NCBI GenBank assembly: GCA_000995125.1
Contig: LBXA01000003.1
Location: forward strand, 1-36,091
Direction: 5' to 3'
DNA length: 36,091 nucleotides
Source of the DNA: Candidatus Moranbacteria bacterium GW2011_GWA2_39_41
Lineage (GTDB): Bacteria > Patescibacteriota > Minisyncoccia > Moranbacterales > UBA2206
The translations under genes were made by a program, and so were the position numbers. The first letter of the stretch is position 1; each line of letters opens with the position of its first letter. Positions 24,086 to 31,371 of the stretch are shown piece after piece. Under the pieces are notes generated by a model, which saw nothing but the letters and a program-made list of their open reading frames with translations, ran no database searches and had not been told where the DNA came from.

Positions 24086-24115
24086 ATTATACCATAGAAA
24101 TAAAAATAATGGTAA
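24086..24115 (-). promoter_or_regulatory. Predicted promoter of the secretion-like operon
   Basis: On the minus strand TTACCA, an 18-bp spacer and a perfect TATAAT lie 74 bp upstream of the first operon gene. The -35 is weak (4 of 6). The leader palindrome is downstream of the predicted start site. A DnaA-box-like TTATCCACA (24122-24130) sits just upstream of the -35. Confidence 0.55.
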
Positions 24116-24121
24116 TGGTAT

Positions 24122-24130
24122 TTATCCACA
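24122..24130 (+). promoter_or_regulatory. DnaA-box-like sequence
   Basis: TTATCCACA is a perfect match to the DnaA-box consensus TTATNCACA. It is a single copy in the divergent intergenic region, 7 bp beyond the -35 of the predicted operon promoter. It may be a regulatory DnaA site or chance. Confidence 0.35.
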
Positions 24131-24149
24131 GATATGGTAATATTGATTT

Positions 24150-25790
24150 ATGGATAAATTTAAAAATATTGGCAAAAAACTGGAGCGATTTGTTGATGGA
24201 ATGTTGGCGGGGAAAGTCAGCGCCACGGCATTGCTAGCGAGCCTTTTGGGTATTATTGCAATCCGTGGATTTGAAGAACATTTTTTGGCCTATGCGCCAG
24301 CTACAGTCGGGGAAATGTTAATCGCCAATGTACATAATTTTCTTTTTTTTGCCAACACTTTCGTTTTGGTTTGGCTGGCATTGAGTTTTTTTCTGCAAAA
24401 AAATCCAGCCAAAATAACAACAATTATTTTGTGGGCTTTGTGGTTGATCTTGTTACCCCCACTTATTGATATGGTCAAAACAGGTGGAGATATTTTCTGG
24501 AGCTTCTATTTATTAAATAGTCCAGCTGGTCTTTGGCAACAATTTATAACTATTTTTGGCAACTTGCCATCAGGCATTGTTTATTTCGGCAGTAAAATCG
24601 TGTTTTTAGGGGCGGTCTGTCTGTCCGCCACAATAGTTTATCTAAAAACTAAAAAAATCATTAAAACCTGCCTGAGCGCTTCGATGGTTTATGTGATTTT
24701 ATTTTTCATGGGCAGTTCCCCCTCTTGGATAGTGTTCATATATAGTTTTTTTCATGGCAAGAGTGTGAGGGGTGTCACGGGAGTCCAAATAGCACAATTT
24801 TTTGGCTCTCCGACACCGATATTTGGGTTGGATGTCAATACACTGAAATATGCTTTTGCCTATCATCTCAATATTTTATTTTATCTGGCACTTTTAATTT
24901 TACTGGCAATTTTATTTTTCGTAATTAACCGAGAAAAGTTTTGGGCAATTATTAACAATGCCAGATTTCCGCAAATTGCATATCACGCAGGCTTGTTTTC
25001 AGTGGGATTGGGTCTGGGCTTTTTGGCCTATCCGCATAATATGCACTTGAATTTTTTTGAATTTTTGAGTGTGTTGGCGCTATTGGCGAGTATCTGGTTG
25101 GCTTGGCTAGCCTCGGTAATTGTGAATGATATTTATGATCTAAATATAGATGCTGTTTCCAATTCCGAACGTCCATTACAAAAAGAGGTTTTTACTTTAG
25201 TTGAATATCGTGACTTGGGGCTGGTATTTTTTGCGCTATCTATTTTAGGTGCTTTGGCAATCGGTCTTCAGTTCGCGATGATTTTGCTAATTTATCAGAT
25301 AATTGCTTGGTTCTATTCAGCGAAGCCCTATCGCCTGAAAAGATTCCCATTGGTGGCGACATTTTTTAGCGCTATGGCTTCAGTGACAGTGATTTTTATT
25401 GGATTTAGTCTGTTTTCCGGTGATGATAATATAAAACTTTTCCCATGGAGGATAACCCTGTTGATGTTGACAGCACTGACACTGTCATTGCCTATTAAAG
25501 ACTTCAAGGATATCGCTGGTGATAAGGCGGATGGCATATTGACTATTCCAGTTGTATTTGGAATGGATACTGGCAGGATAATTGTGGCTTCCGGAATTTT
25601 TATTTCTTTTATGCTGAGTGTGTTTTTTTTGAATGAAAGAAGGCTTTTTTGGTGGGCATTGCTATGCGGCACGCTGGCCTTTTTGACGCTAATAACTAAA
25701 AAAATAAAACCTCGCCAAATGTTTTGGTGGGTTTTGGGGATTACAGCTATTTATGCGGTTGTTTTGATGAAGATTATTTTTATTAGATGA
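24150..25790 (+). CDS. UbiA-family prenyltransferase with N-terminal membrane extension
   Basis: The 546-residue polytopic protein has the two Asp-rich motifs of UbiA enzymes: NDIYDLNID (about 326-334, followed by SERP) and KDFKDIAGDKADG (about 450-462), which bind the Mg-prenyl diphosphate. The C-terminal 270 residues match the usual enzyme length. An extra 270-residue N-terminal region with about five membrane spans has no recognised family. UbiA enzymes attach prenyl chains to quinone rings, glycerol phosphate or sugar phosphates; the substrate cannot be told. It is transcribed divergently from the secretion-like operon and converges on rsmA. Confidence 0.88.
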   Translation: MDKFKNIGKKLERFVDGMLAGKVSATALLASLLGIIAIRGFEEHFLAYAPATVGEMLIANVHNFLFFANTFVLVWLALSFFLQKNPAKITTIILWALWLILLPPLIDMVKTGGDIFWSFYLLNSPAGLWQQFITIFGNLPSGIVYFGSKIVFLGAVCLSATIVYLKTKKIIKTCLSASMVYVILFFMGSSPSWIVFIYSFFHGKSVRGVTGVQIAQFFGSPTPIFGLDVNTLKYAFAYHLNILFYLALLILLAILFFVINREKFWAIINNARFPQIAYHAGLFSVGLGLGFLAYPHNMHLNFFEFLSVLALLASIWLAWLASVIVNDIYDLNIDAVSNSERPLQKEVFTLVEYRDLGLVFFALSILGALAIGLQFAMILLIYQIIAWFYSAKPYRLKRFPLVATFFSAMASVTVIFIGFSLFSGDDNIKLFPWRITLLMLTALTLSLPIKDFKDIAGDKADGILTIPVVFGMDTGRIIVASGIFISFMLSVFFLNERRLFWWALLCGTLAFLTLITKKIKPRQMFWWVLGITAIYAVVLMKIIFIR

Positions 25791-25797
25791 TAATGAC

Positions 25798-25826
25798 GTA
25801 GAGACGCCTCGGCGGGGCGTCTCTAC
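25798..25826 (-). repeat. GTAGAGACG palindrome, copy 3 (intergenic)
   Basis: A 29-bp element with 11-bp perfect arms and a different, GC-rich core. It lies between the converging UbiA and rsmA genes and is followed on the plus strand by ATTTTT, so it may serve as a terminator for the UbiA gene. Oriented so that the extra G follows the right arm, it points to the minus strand. Confidence 0.9.
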
Positions 25827-25830
25827 ATTT

Positions 25831-26652
25831 TTAGAATATTTCCGCCAATCTTTGCCAATCTGCGATATCCAATTCTTGAGCACGAGCGTTTTCATTCAGG
25901 GAAAGCGCTTTTAATTTTTCGCTAACCAAGTCTTTATCTAGTTGAAGACTATTGGCTAGATTATTCGCTAGCGTTTTTCTTTTAGCTGAAAAACCTGCCT
26001 TCACAAGGCGAAAGAACTTTTTGTCTAGTTCTTTGTTGAACTTGCGATTTGGAGTGATTTTTATAACGGCGCTATCAACTTTGGGCACTGGGAAAAAAGC
26101 TTCTTTGTTGACTCTAAATAGAATCTCAGCCATGCCATAATATTGCACAGAAATAGACAAGATGCTCATTTGTCCCTTGCTTGCCACAATTCGCTCGGCC
26201 ACTTCTTTCTGAATCATCAATAGGATTTTCTTGGGTTGATTTTCTTGTTCTAGAAATAGCCGAATGATAGGTGAAGTTATGTAATATGGAATATTAGCAA
26301 TTAACTTATAATTAACCGGCGTAGAGACGAGGCAGTGCCTCGTCTCTACATTCTTAATATGATTCTCAATTAATGCTGGTAAATTTATATTTAAAATATC
26401 GGCATGGATAAATTCAACATTCTTTTGCGTAGCAAATTTTTCCGTTAGCTGGGGCATCAAATCACCGTCCAACTCAATAGCGACAACTTTCTTAGTATGT
26501 TTAGCCAACTGTTCAGTTAACACACCTTCACCTGGGCCGATTTCAATCACAAAATCTTCTGATCCCAAATCAGACGCTGCAATTATTTTGTGCAAAACTA
26601 CCTCATCTCGCAGGAAGTTTTGTCCGAGTGATTTTTTTGGCGCATTTTTCAT
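25831..26652 (-). CDS. rsmA: 16S rRNA dimethyladenosine transferase
   Basis: RsmA (KsgA) dimethylates two adjacent adenosines near the 3' end of 16S rRNA using S-adenosylmethionine. The 273-residue protein has SLGQNFL (about 8-14), the SAM-binding EIGPGEGVLT (37-46), AIELDGDL, the catalytic NIPYYITSP (120-128, NLPY motif) and FFPVPKVDSAVI. Residues 102-111 (VETRHCLVST) are encoded by an in-frame copy of the GTAGAGACG palindrome, in the loop just before the strand that ends in NIPYY. The insertion keeps all motifs intact, so the enzyme is probably active. Confidence 0.93.
   Translation of the reverse strand: MKNAPKKSLGQNFLRDEVVLHKIIAASDLGSEDFVIEIGPGEGVLTEQLAKHTKKVVAIELDGDLMPQLTEKFATQKNVEFIHADILNINLPALIENHIKNVETRHCLVSTPVNYKLIANIPYYITSPIIRLFLEQENQPKKILLMIQKEVAERIVASKGQMSILSISVQYYGMAEILFRVNKEAFFPVPKVDSAVIKITPNRKFNKELDKKFFRLVKAGFSAKRKTLANNLANSLQLDKDLVSEKLKALSLNENARAQELDIADWQRLAEIF
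26321..26349 (-). repeat. GTAGAGACG palindrome, copy 4 (in frame in rsmA)
   Basis: A 29-bp palindrome with 14-bp perfect arms, read on the minus strand in frame as VETRHCLVST within RsmA. On the coding strand its central base is C and the following base is G, as in copies 1, 2 and 5. Confidence 0.95.
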
Positions 26653-26674
26653 TATGGTGTTAATTATTTCGAAT

Positions 26675-26703
26675 GTAGAGACGAGGCACTGCCTCGTCTC
26701 TAC
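26675..26703 (+). repeat. GTAGAGACG palindrome, copy 5 (intergenic)
   Basis: A 29-bp palindrome identical in sequence to copy 2, 22 bp upstream of the rsmA start codon. Within the rsmA leader it could form a hairpin that affects translation. Confidence 0.92.
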
Positions 26704-26747
26704 GCGATTATTTTTTTAAAAAATCAGGCGGCAGTATGTGTGCTCAG

Positions 26748-26790
26748 GTGCGAACCTGCTTTCGCTAAAGCTACGGCAAGGCAAGGTTAG
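26748..26790. repeat. Imperfect inverted repeat around TTCGCTAAAGCTACGG
   Basis: AACCTGC ... GCAAGGTT arms flank the internal TTCGCTAAAGCTACGG, with CAGGTGCGAACCTG overlapping the left arm. It fills the gap between the rsmA leader and the stop of the RlpA-like gene. It has the look of a dispersed palindromic repeat; no further copy was seen in the window. Confidence 0.4.
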
Positions 26791-26799
26791 TGGTTCTGA

Positions 26800-27723
26800 T
26801 TAGTTTAAAACTTGCTCTACTTTTACATTATGTAATATCCCTTGACCTAAGTCGCCTATTTTGGAAAAAGAAGCGTAGCTCAAATCAATAATGCGTTGCG
26901 GCGATTGCGGTCCGAAATCATTTATTTTGACGATAGTCGATTTGCCGTTATCCAAATTAGTTACCTTGGCAAAGCCACCGCGAGGAATTGTTCGACTAGC
27001 ATTCATCTCCCCCCAACCTGAGGCATAGTAACTGGCATCACCCCGGCCAGCCTTGCCGAGTTTCATATAGGTCCCTTGCATAATTATTTCCGGGGTTGGT
27101 TCTTGCACGACATTTTCTTCCAGAATTTTGCGAGAAATTTCTTTATTGTCATGAGTGACAACTCTATAGTTTATCTCTTTGATTCCTTTGATGCCTTTCT
27201 GCTTTGTTTTTTTAATGCGCCAGCCCAAAGAAGCGTCTTCTTCCGAGATCGTTTTGAAATCAATTGGCTTGGGCAAGATTTCTTCTTTGATTTCTACGCG
27301 AGTGATGGAAATTTTCAAATCATTTTTTAGTAAAGTCGACATAGTTGGAGCCACTAGGTCATCTTCACCCAGAGTTATGCGACTGTCAATAATAGCGCTT
27401 TCAACGGTTTTAGTCAAGGTAAAAATCTCTCGTATTTCTTCGTCGGCGAAAATCCTTACTTTGATTGCTCGAGCAATTTGAATGTTTATTCCTGGATAAA
27501 TCAAAGTATTTTTATCTGGGATTATCATATCGTGATCATCTAGTACAATCTTTTTTTCTTGCAACATATCAGCAATAGTTTTTGCGGAAGTAACTGTTGT
27601 AAATATGGAACCGTTATCATTGATACTGATAGTTTTTGTTTTGGAAAAGTCTAATGTCCTTGGAGGGTTTTGAAAAAAAGTAAAAAGACCATAACCCAAT
27701 AAAGTTATGAAAAAAATAAACAA
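26800..27723 (-). CDS. DUF348/G5/RlpA-like cell-wall protein
   Basis: The 307-residue protein has a membrane-anchor helix at the start, two to three DUF348-like repeats (about 25-150, e.g. TIADMLQEKKIVLDDHD), a G5-like domain (about 148-222) and a C-terminal double-psi beta-barrel (about 228-305: ASYYASGWGEMNASRTIPRGG ... VKINDFGP ... RIIDLSY), the RlpA/YabE type of peptidoglycan-remodelling domain. The conserved Asp of NDFGP is present. The track start is TTG; the open frame extends upstream to an ATT at 27763-27765, encoding a basic segment (KIFIKSKFTKFS) expected before an anchor helix, so translation may begin there. Confidence 0.83.
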   Translation of the reverse strand: MFIFFITLLGYGLFTFFQNPPRTLDFSKTKTISINDNGSIFTTVTSAKTIADMLQEKKIVLDDHDMIIPDKNTLIYPGINIQIARAIKVRIFADEEIREIFTLTKTVESAIIDSRITLGEDDLVAPTMSTLLKNDLKISITRVEIKEEILPKPIDFKTISEEDASLGWRIKKTKQKGIKGIKEINYRVVTHDNKEISRKILEENVVQEPTPEIIMQGTYMKLGKAGRGDASYYASGWGEMNASRTIPRGGFAKVTNLDNGKSTIVKINDFGPQSPQRIIDLSYASFSKIGDLGQGILHNVKVEQVLN

Positions 27724-27800
27724 GCTAAATTTTGTAAATTTGGATTTTATAAATATCTTTGTAATTTTTTAAAAGCGAATAGCCTACCAATACCATAATC

Positions 27801-27828
27801 GTAGAGACGCATTGCAATGCGTCTCTAC
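27801..27828 (-). repeat. GTAGAGACG palindrome, copy 6 (intergenic)
   Basis: A perfect 28-bp palindrome with core CATTGCAATG. It lies directly after the comM-like stop codon. The outer nine bases match the family, and on the minus strand the extra G follows the right arm. Confidence 0.92.
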
Positions 27829-29351
27829 TCTGCCTTAAACCGATACTGAATTGCCTCAGCAATATGCGATGGATTTATATTGGGCTCACCAGTCAAATCA
27901 GCAATAGTCCTAGCAACCTTAATAATACGATAATAAGCGCGAGCGCTCAAGTGCAAGGAAGAAACGGCACTTTTCATGAGTTCCAAGCAGCTCTGGTCCA
28001 AAACACAGAACCTTTTTATTTCTGGCCCACCCATTTCGCTATTGGTTATGATGCGAGATCCATTGAAGCGCTGAGCTTGGATGTTTCGGGCTCTTTCGAC
28101 TCGTTTACGAATTGAAACTGATTTTTCTGAAGTTGAATCTTCAGCTAATTTTTCAAATTTGATGCGTGGCACTTCCACATGCAGATCGATGCGATCAAGA
28201 ATCGGTCCAGAAATTTTTCTTTGATATTTGATAATTTGCGCTGGATTGCATGAGCAGGCTTTTTCTGGATCAGTAGCATTGCCACAGGGACATGGGTTCA
28301 TAGCAGCCACAAGTGTGAAGCGAGCGGGAAATTCCAAGGTGCCTTGAGCGCGAGAAACCGTGATGATTCCATCTTCCAATGGTTGGCGCAGGTTTTCCAA
28401 GACTGAGCGAGAAAATTCAGGAAATTCATCCAAAAACAACACGCCACGGTGCGATAGACTGATTTCTCCCGGCTTTGGATAGGTTCCACCACCCACGAGG
28501 GAAACAGCGCTAGCGCTATGGTGTGGCGAGCGAAATTGACGATGCGTCATCAAAGCCGTTTCTTTGGGAAGTTGTCCGGAAACAGAAAATATCTTGGTGA
28601 CCTCAAGTGCTTCAGGCACAGTTAACTTTGGCAAAATAGATGGCATAGTTTTGGCCAAAAGACTTTTGCCTGATCCAGGCGGGCCATTTAAAATAACATT
28701 GTGTCCACCGGCCGCTGCAATTTCCAAAGCACGTTTAGCATGCTCCTGGCCTTTGATGAAAGACATTTCGCACAAATGTTCTTCGTGGGTAAACAAATCA
28801 TTCAAATTTATGGCCGGAAAGGTTGCAATTGTTTTTTGATTGGTTAAATGAGCTATGAGAGAAAGTAGATTGTCTACCGGATAAATATTTAGACCTTCAA
28901 TGACTGAAGCTTCAGCTGCATTTTCTCGGGGGATGAAAATTTCTCGAATGTTTTTTTCTTTAGCCAAAATTGCCATCGGCAACACGCCTTTAACTGGCCG
29001 AACTTTGCCGTCTAGCGCGAGCTCACCTAGAAAAATCTTATTAGTATAATCAAATTTGATTTGCTTGGTGGTCAAAAGAAATCCCAAGGCAATCGGCAGG
29101 TCATAAACTGGACCTTCTTTTTTGAGATCAGCTGGCGCCAAATTCACTGTGATGCGCCCACATTGATGCGGTGGCTTGAATTTGCTATTGCGAATAGCCG
29201 CAGCCACGCGATCTTTGGCTTCTTTGACAGCAGCATCTGGCAAGCCAACAATATTGAATTGATGCAGTCCAGCCGACACCGCATCAACCTCAATTTCTAT
29301 GAGCTCACTCTTAAGACCAATGGTAGCAGTGGATAAGATTTTTGAAGACAC
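27825..29351 (-). CDS. comM: YifB/ComM family Mg-chelatase-like ATPase
   Basis: The 508-residue length matches the family. An N-terminal Lon-protease-like fold (about 1-165, VGLPDAAVKEAKDRV and VNLAPADLKKEG) is followed by an AAA+ domain with Walker A GPPGSGKS (223-230), Walker B VLFLDEF, and a Cys-rich insertion NPCPCGN ... CSCNP, then the C-terminal helical domain. ComM is a hexameric branch-migration helicase that helps integrate transforming DNA in naturally competent bacteria. Its last four bases overlap palindrome copy 6. It lies 12 bp after lspA, probably in one transcript with lspA and the DksA-like gene. Confidence 0.92.
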   Translation of the reverse strand: MSSKILSTATIGLKSELIEIEVDAVSAGLHQFNIVGLPDAAVKEAKDRVAAAIRNSKFKPPHQCGRITVNLAPADLKKEGPVYDLPIALGFLLTTKQIKFDYTNKIFLGELALDGKVRPVKGVLPMAILAKEKNIREIFIPRENAAEASVIEGLNIYPVDNLLSLIAHLTNQKTIATFPAINLNDLFTHEEHLCEMSFIKGQEHAKRALEIAAAGGHNVILNGPPGSGKSLLAKTMPSILPKLTVPEALEVTKIFSVSGQLPKETALMTHRQFRSPHHSASAVSLVGGGTYPKPGEISLSHRGVLFLDEFPEFSRSVLENLRQPLEDGIITVSRAQGTLEFPARFTLVAAMNPCPCGNATDPEKACSCNPAQIIKYQRKISGPILDRIDLHVEVPRIKFEKLAEDSTSEKSVSIRKRVERARNIQAQRFNGSRIITNSEMGGPEIKRFCVLDQSCLELMKSAVSSLHLSARAYYRIIKVARTIADLTGEPNINPSHIAEAIQYRFKAE

Positions 29352-29363
29352 TTCTTTAGAATT

Positions 29364-29795
29364 TTAATTTTTATTTTGTGTGATTGAGTATAATGTTATT
29401 ATAACACCAATTGTAATAAATGCATCAGCCAGGTTGAAAACTGACCAAAATCCAAAATTTATAAAATCAATTACACAGCCAAAATACAGGCGATCAAGGA
29501 TGTTTGAGATGGCACCAGCCAATATAAGATAGAGCGCCGGTTTGTATATTGAAAATTTATTGCTATAAATTGCATAAATAATATTACTTATTATGAATAT
29601 CCAAAAAAACCAAAATAACATTACGGGTAATGCGATACTAAAAGAAATGCCCGGGTTGCAAATATAAAATCCGCCCCCATGGCGGACTAAATATTTACTT
29701 AGTTGGTCGATAAAAACCAATGAGGTTGCTAGATATGACAATGTTTGTATGTTTGCAGATTTAAAGTTCATGCTGGATATTAGCATTTTATACAA
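29364..29795 (-). CDS. lspA: Lipoprotein signal peptidase
   Basis: Signal peptidase II is an aspartic membrane protease that removes the signal peptide of prolipoproteins. The 143-residue protein has four membrane spans and the family motifs [25 protein letters not shown] (first catalytic Asp) and [18 protein letters not shown] (second catalytic Asp in FNLAD). The track start overlaps the DksA-like gene by 16 bp; Met9 at 29771 would remove the overlap and is equally possible. Substrates would be lipoproteins, of which none is obvious in this window. Confidence 0.9.
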   Translation of the reverse strand: MYKMLISSMNFKSANIQTLSYLATSLVFIDQLSKYLVRHGGGFYICNPGISFSIALPVMLFWFFWIFIISNIIYAIYSNKFSIYKPALYLILAGAISNILDRLYFGCVIDFINFGFWSVFNLADAFITIGVIITLYSITQNKN

Positions 29796-30124
29796 GTTTG
29801 CGCAGATGGATTGGCTTGCAATCTTTCAATCGCAATTTCTTGTTTGCAATTATCACAAAATCCATAAGTTCCATTCTCCATTCTTGCTAATGCTGCATTC
29901 ACCTCATGCAACTTCTTTTCCAAAGCTTGTTCCACTGGTAAATTATCAGTATATTCTTCAACTTCAGTAGCATTGTCTTCGCGGTCATTACCAACTTCGT
30001 CAAAAGTTGTGACATATTCGCCATCGGTTGGCTTGGCAATTCTGCCCAAATTGCTTTCTAATTCAGCTTTTTCAGTGAGTAATGCCTCTTTTAGTTCAGT
30101 GAGTGTTTTTGTATCAATGGTCAT
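29780..30124 (-). CDS. DksA/TraR-type zinc-finger protein
   Basis: The 114-residue protein has a long N-terminal coiled coil ([19 protein letters not shown] ... [23 protein letters not shown]) and a C-terminal four-Cys zinc finger (FCDNCKQEI ... [14 protein letters not shown]), the DksA/TraR layout. The coiled-coil tip is polar ([15 protein letters not shown]). Full-length DksA binds RNA polymerase and modulates the stringent response; shorter DksA-like proteins of this type are common and their role here is inferred. It is upstream of lspA with a 16-bp overlap. Confidence 0.9.
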   Translation of the reverse strand: MTIDTKTLTELKEALLTEKAELESNLGRIAKPTDGEYVTTFDEVGNDREDNATEVEEYTDNLPVEQALEKKLHEVNAALARMENGTYGFCDNCKQEIAIERLQANPSAQTCIKC

Positions 30125-30181
30125 ACATTTGAAATTATAAAATTATAACAAGTTAAGTATATCAATTTAGCATGAGACTGT

Positions 30182-30574
30182 CTATAAGCTCTGAATATGC
30201 TTGATTTTGGCCATTCTAGTCTCAAAATCGAGCCACACTGAGACAGCATCAAAGCGATATGCATAGTTAGCTAATTTATGTTGACGCAGGTAGATGGTGG
30301 CTATTTTGTCGAGCTTGCGGAGTTTTTGGTAAGTTATATTCTCTTCTGGTAGCGTATCTTTGTATTTTGTATATTCACGTGTTTTGACTTCCACAAACAC
30401 AATCTCGTTTTGCTTAGTATCCTTGGCAATAATGTCGATTTCTCCCAAGCGTCGCCCAGAATCGTTCTGGAAATTCATATCCAAAATCTCAAAGCCTTTG
30501 CTTTTGAGAAAATTGGCCGCCACCTGCTCGCCTGTTTGCCCAGTTGTTATTTTTTCATTCATCCACATTGCCAT
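30182..30574 (-). CDS. YraN/UPF0102 family endonuclease-like protein
   Basis: The 130-residue protein matches the UPF0102 layout: TGQTGEQVAANFLKSKGFEIL (about 11-31), then RLGEIDIIAKD and IVFVEVKTR (about 42-66), the E-x(n)-D-I-(I)...EVK restriction-endonuclease-fold core, and KLRKLDKIATIYL. The family is widespread and often encoded near lspA or rnhB; its exact cellular role is not settled. It probably starts the leftward run of DksA-like, lspA and comM genes (57-bp gap). The ncRNA transcript upstream terminates before it. Confidence 0.87.
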   Translation of the reverse strand: MAMWMNEKITTGQTGEQVAANFLKSKGFEILDMNFQNDSGRRLGEIDIIAKDTKQNEIVFVEVKTREYTKYKDTLPEENITYQKLRKLDKIATIYLRQHKLANYAYRFDAVSVWLDFETRMAKIKHIQSL

Positions 30575-30619
30575 TTAAATAGGTCCTATGTGTCCCATTT
30601 GTCCCCAGTATACCATTTT

Positions 30620-30650
30620 AAAAACAAAAAAAACACCCCGTATGGTGTTA
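30620..30650 (-). terminator. Terminator of the putative structured RNA
   Basis: On the minus strand AACACC-ATACGG-GGTGTT is followed by TTTTTTTTGTTTTT. A strong rho-independent terminator that closes the transcript starting near 31197. No protein-coding gene on the minus strand ends near it. Confidence 0.85.
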
Positions 30651-31197
30651 TATAAATTATAGAAACCCCGGCGCTCTACAGTTGGAAAACCCAATAATAT
30701 AAATAATTTGGCTCCGTGTAGACGCCGAGGTGTTCATCAATGTGTGAACGCGTAAGATTCTTTTGAATCATTTGGTTCGGGTGAAGAACCATTTGATCAC
30801 AGGGATCTAGCGTGTAAAACTTTGTTTACTTTACACATTGTTTTTGTATCTTTCTAACTTTTGTAGATACTTTTTTCTCTTTACCATTCTCTGGCATATT
30901 GCCTTTGAGGTGGCCAGTAACTACCTAGAAGAGCATTTTTAATGGAAATTGCTACTCGAGGTAGTTACCAACCGTTTTAAAGAACATTTTTTACTTTTTA
31001 TTTTTATTTTTAGTAAAATTTCTATTTTTGTTTTTAGGGTCCGCTGGTTAGAATTCAGCGGCGGCTTCGATTCGTTGATCGAAACACTTGAACAGTAAAG
31101 AGGTTTCAATCGCAAATAGGGGGAAATTGCGATTGAAACTCCGCTACCATTCAAAGAGCCTTATTTCGGCTCGGATTAAGTTTTCAAAGTTCACTAT
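30622..31197 (-). ncRNA. Candidate structured RNA, about 560-575 nt, unrecognised
   Basis: The only stretch over 300 bases without a gene (30575-31371) has a near-consensus minus-strand promoter at one end and a terminator at the other. Between them are many hairpins in the transcript: GAGCC/GGCTC, a perfect 13-bp stem GTTTCAATCGCAA/TTGCGATTGAAAC (31103-31139), TTCGAT/ATCGAA, CCGCTG/CAGCGG, a perfect 10-bp stem GTAACTACCT/AGGTAGTTAC (30917-30968), GTATCT/AGATAC, GTGTAAA/TTTACAC, TGGTTC/GAACCA, GATTC/GAATC, and a 14-bp stem at 30666-30730. I looked for RNase P, tmRNA, SRP and 6S signatures and found none. The 71-residue track ORF at 30939-31154 starts at TTG and runs through the stems, so I reject it. 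Confidence 0.7.
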
Positions 31198-31203
31198 ACA
31201 ATA

Positions 31204-31232
31204 ATTATAGCAGAAAAATATGCCTCGGTCAA
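31204..31232 (-). promoter_or_regulatory. Strong sigma70-type promoter of the RNA gene
   Basis: TTGACC, a 17-bp spacer and a perfect TATAAT on the minus strand. This is the best promoter match in the window, consistent with a highly expressed RNA. Transcription would start near 31197. Confidence 0.8.
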
Positions 31233-31371
31233 CGTTTGCTGTTATATATTGCAATAATACTAATGAATATTACAATGTATAGCATTTGGATATATTTTTT
31301 TCAAAAATCAAAATTTCAATCAAAAATAATAAGTAAATTTCTTTTTTCAAAGCAGTCTATTTAAAGGAAAT

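Noticed and set aside
26740-26799. tRNA gene
   Set aside because: A GGTGCGAACC motif recalls a T-arm, but no acceptor, D or anticodon arms can be paired around it.
31103-31139. CRISPR array
   Set aside because: Only one repeat-like unit, no spacers, no second repeat and no cas genes.
30939-31154. 71-residue minus-strand ORF
   Set aside because: It begins at TTG, crosses several perfect RNA stems including the 13-bp hairpin, and its product looks like random low-complexity sequence; the region is better explained as a structured RNA.
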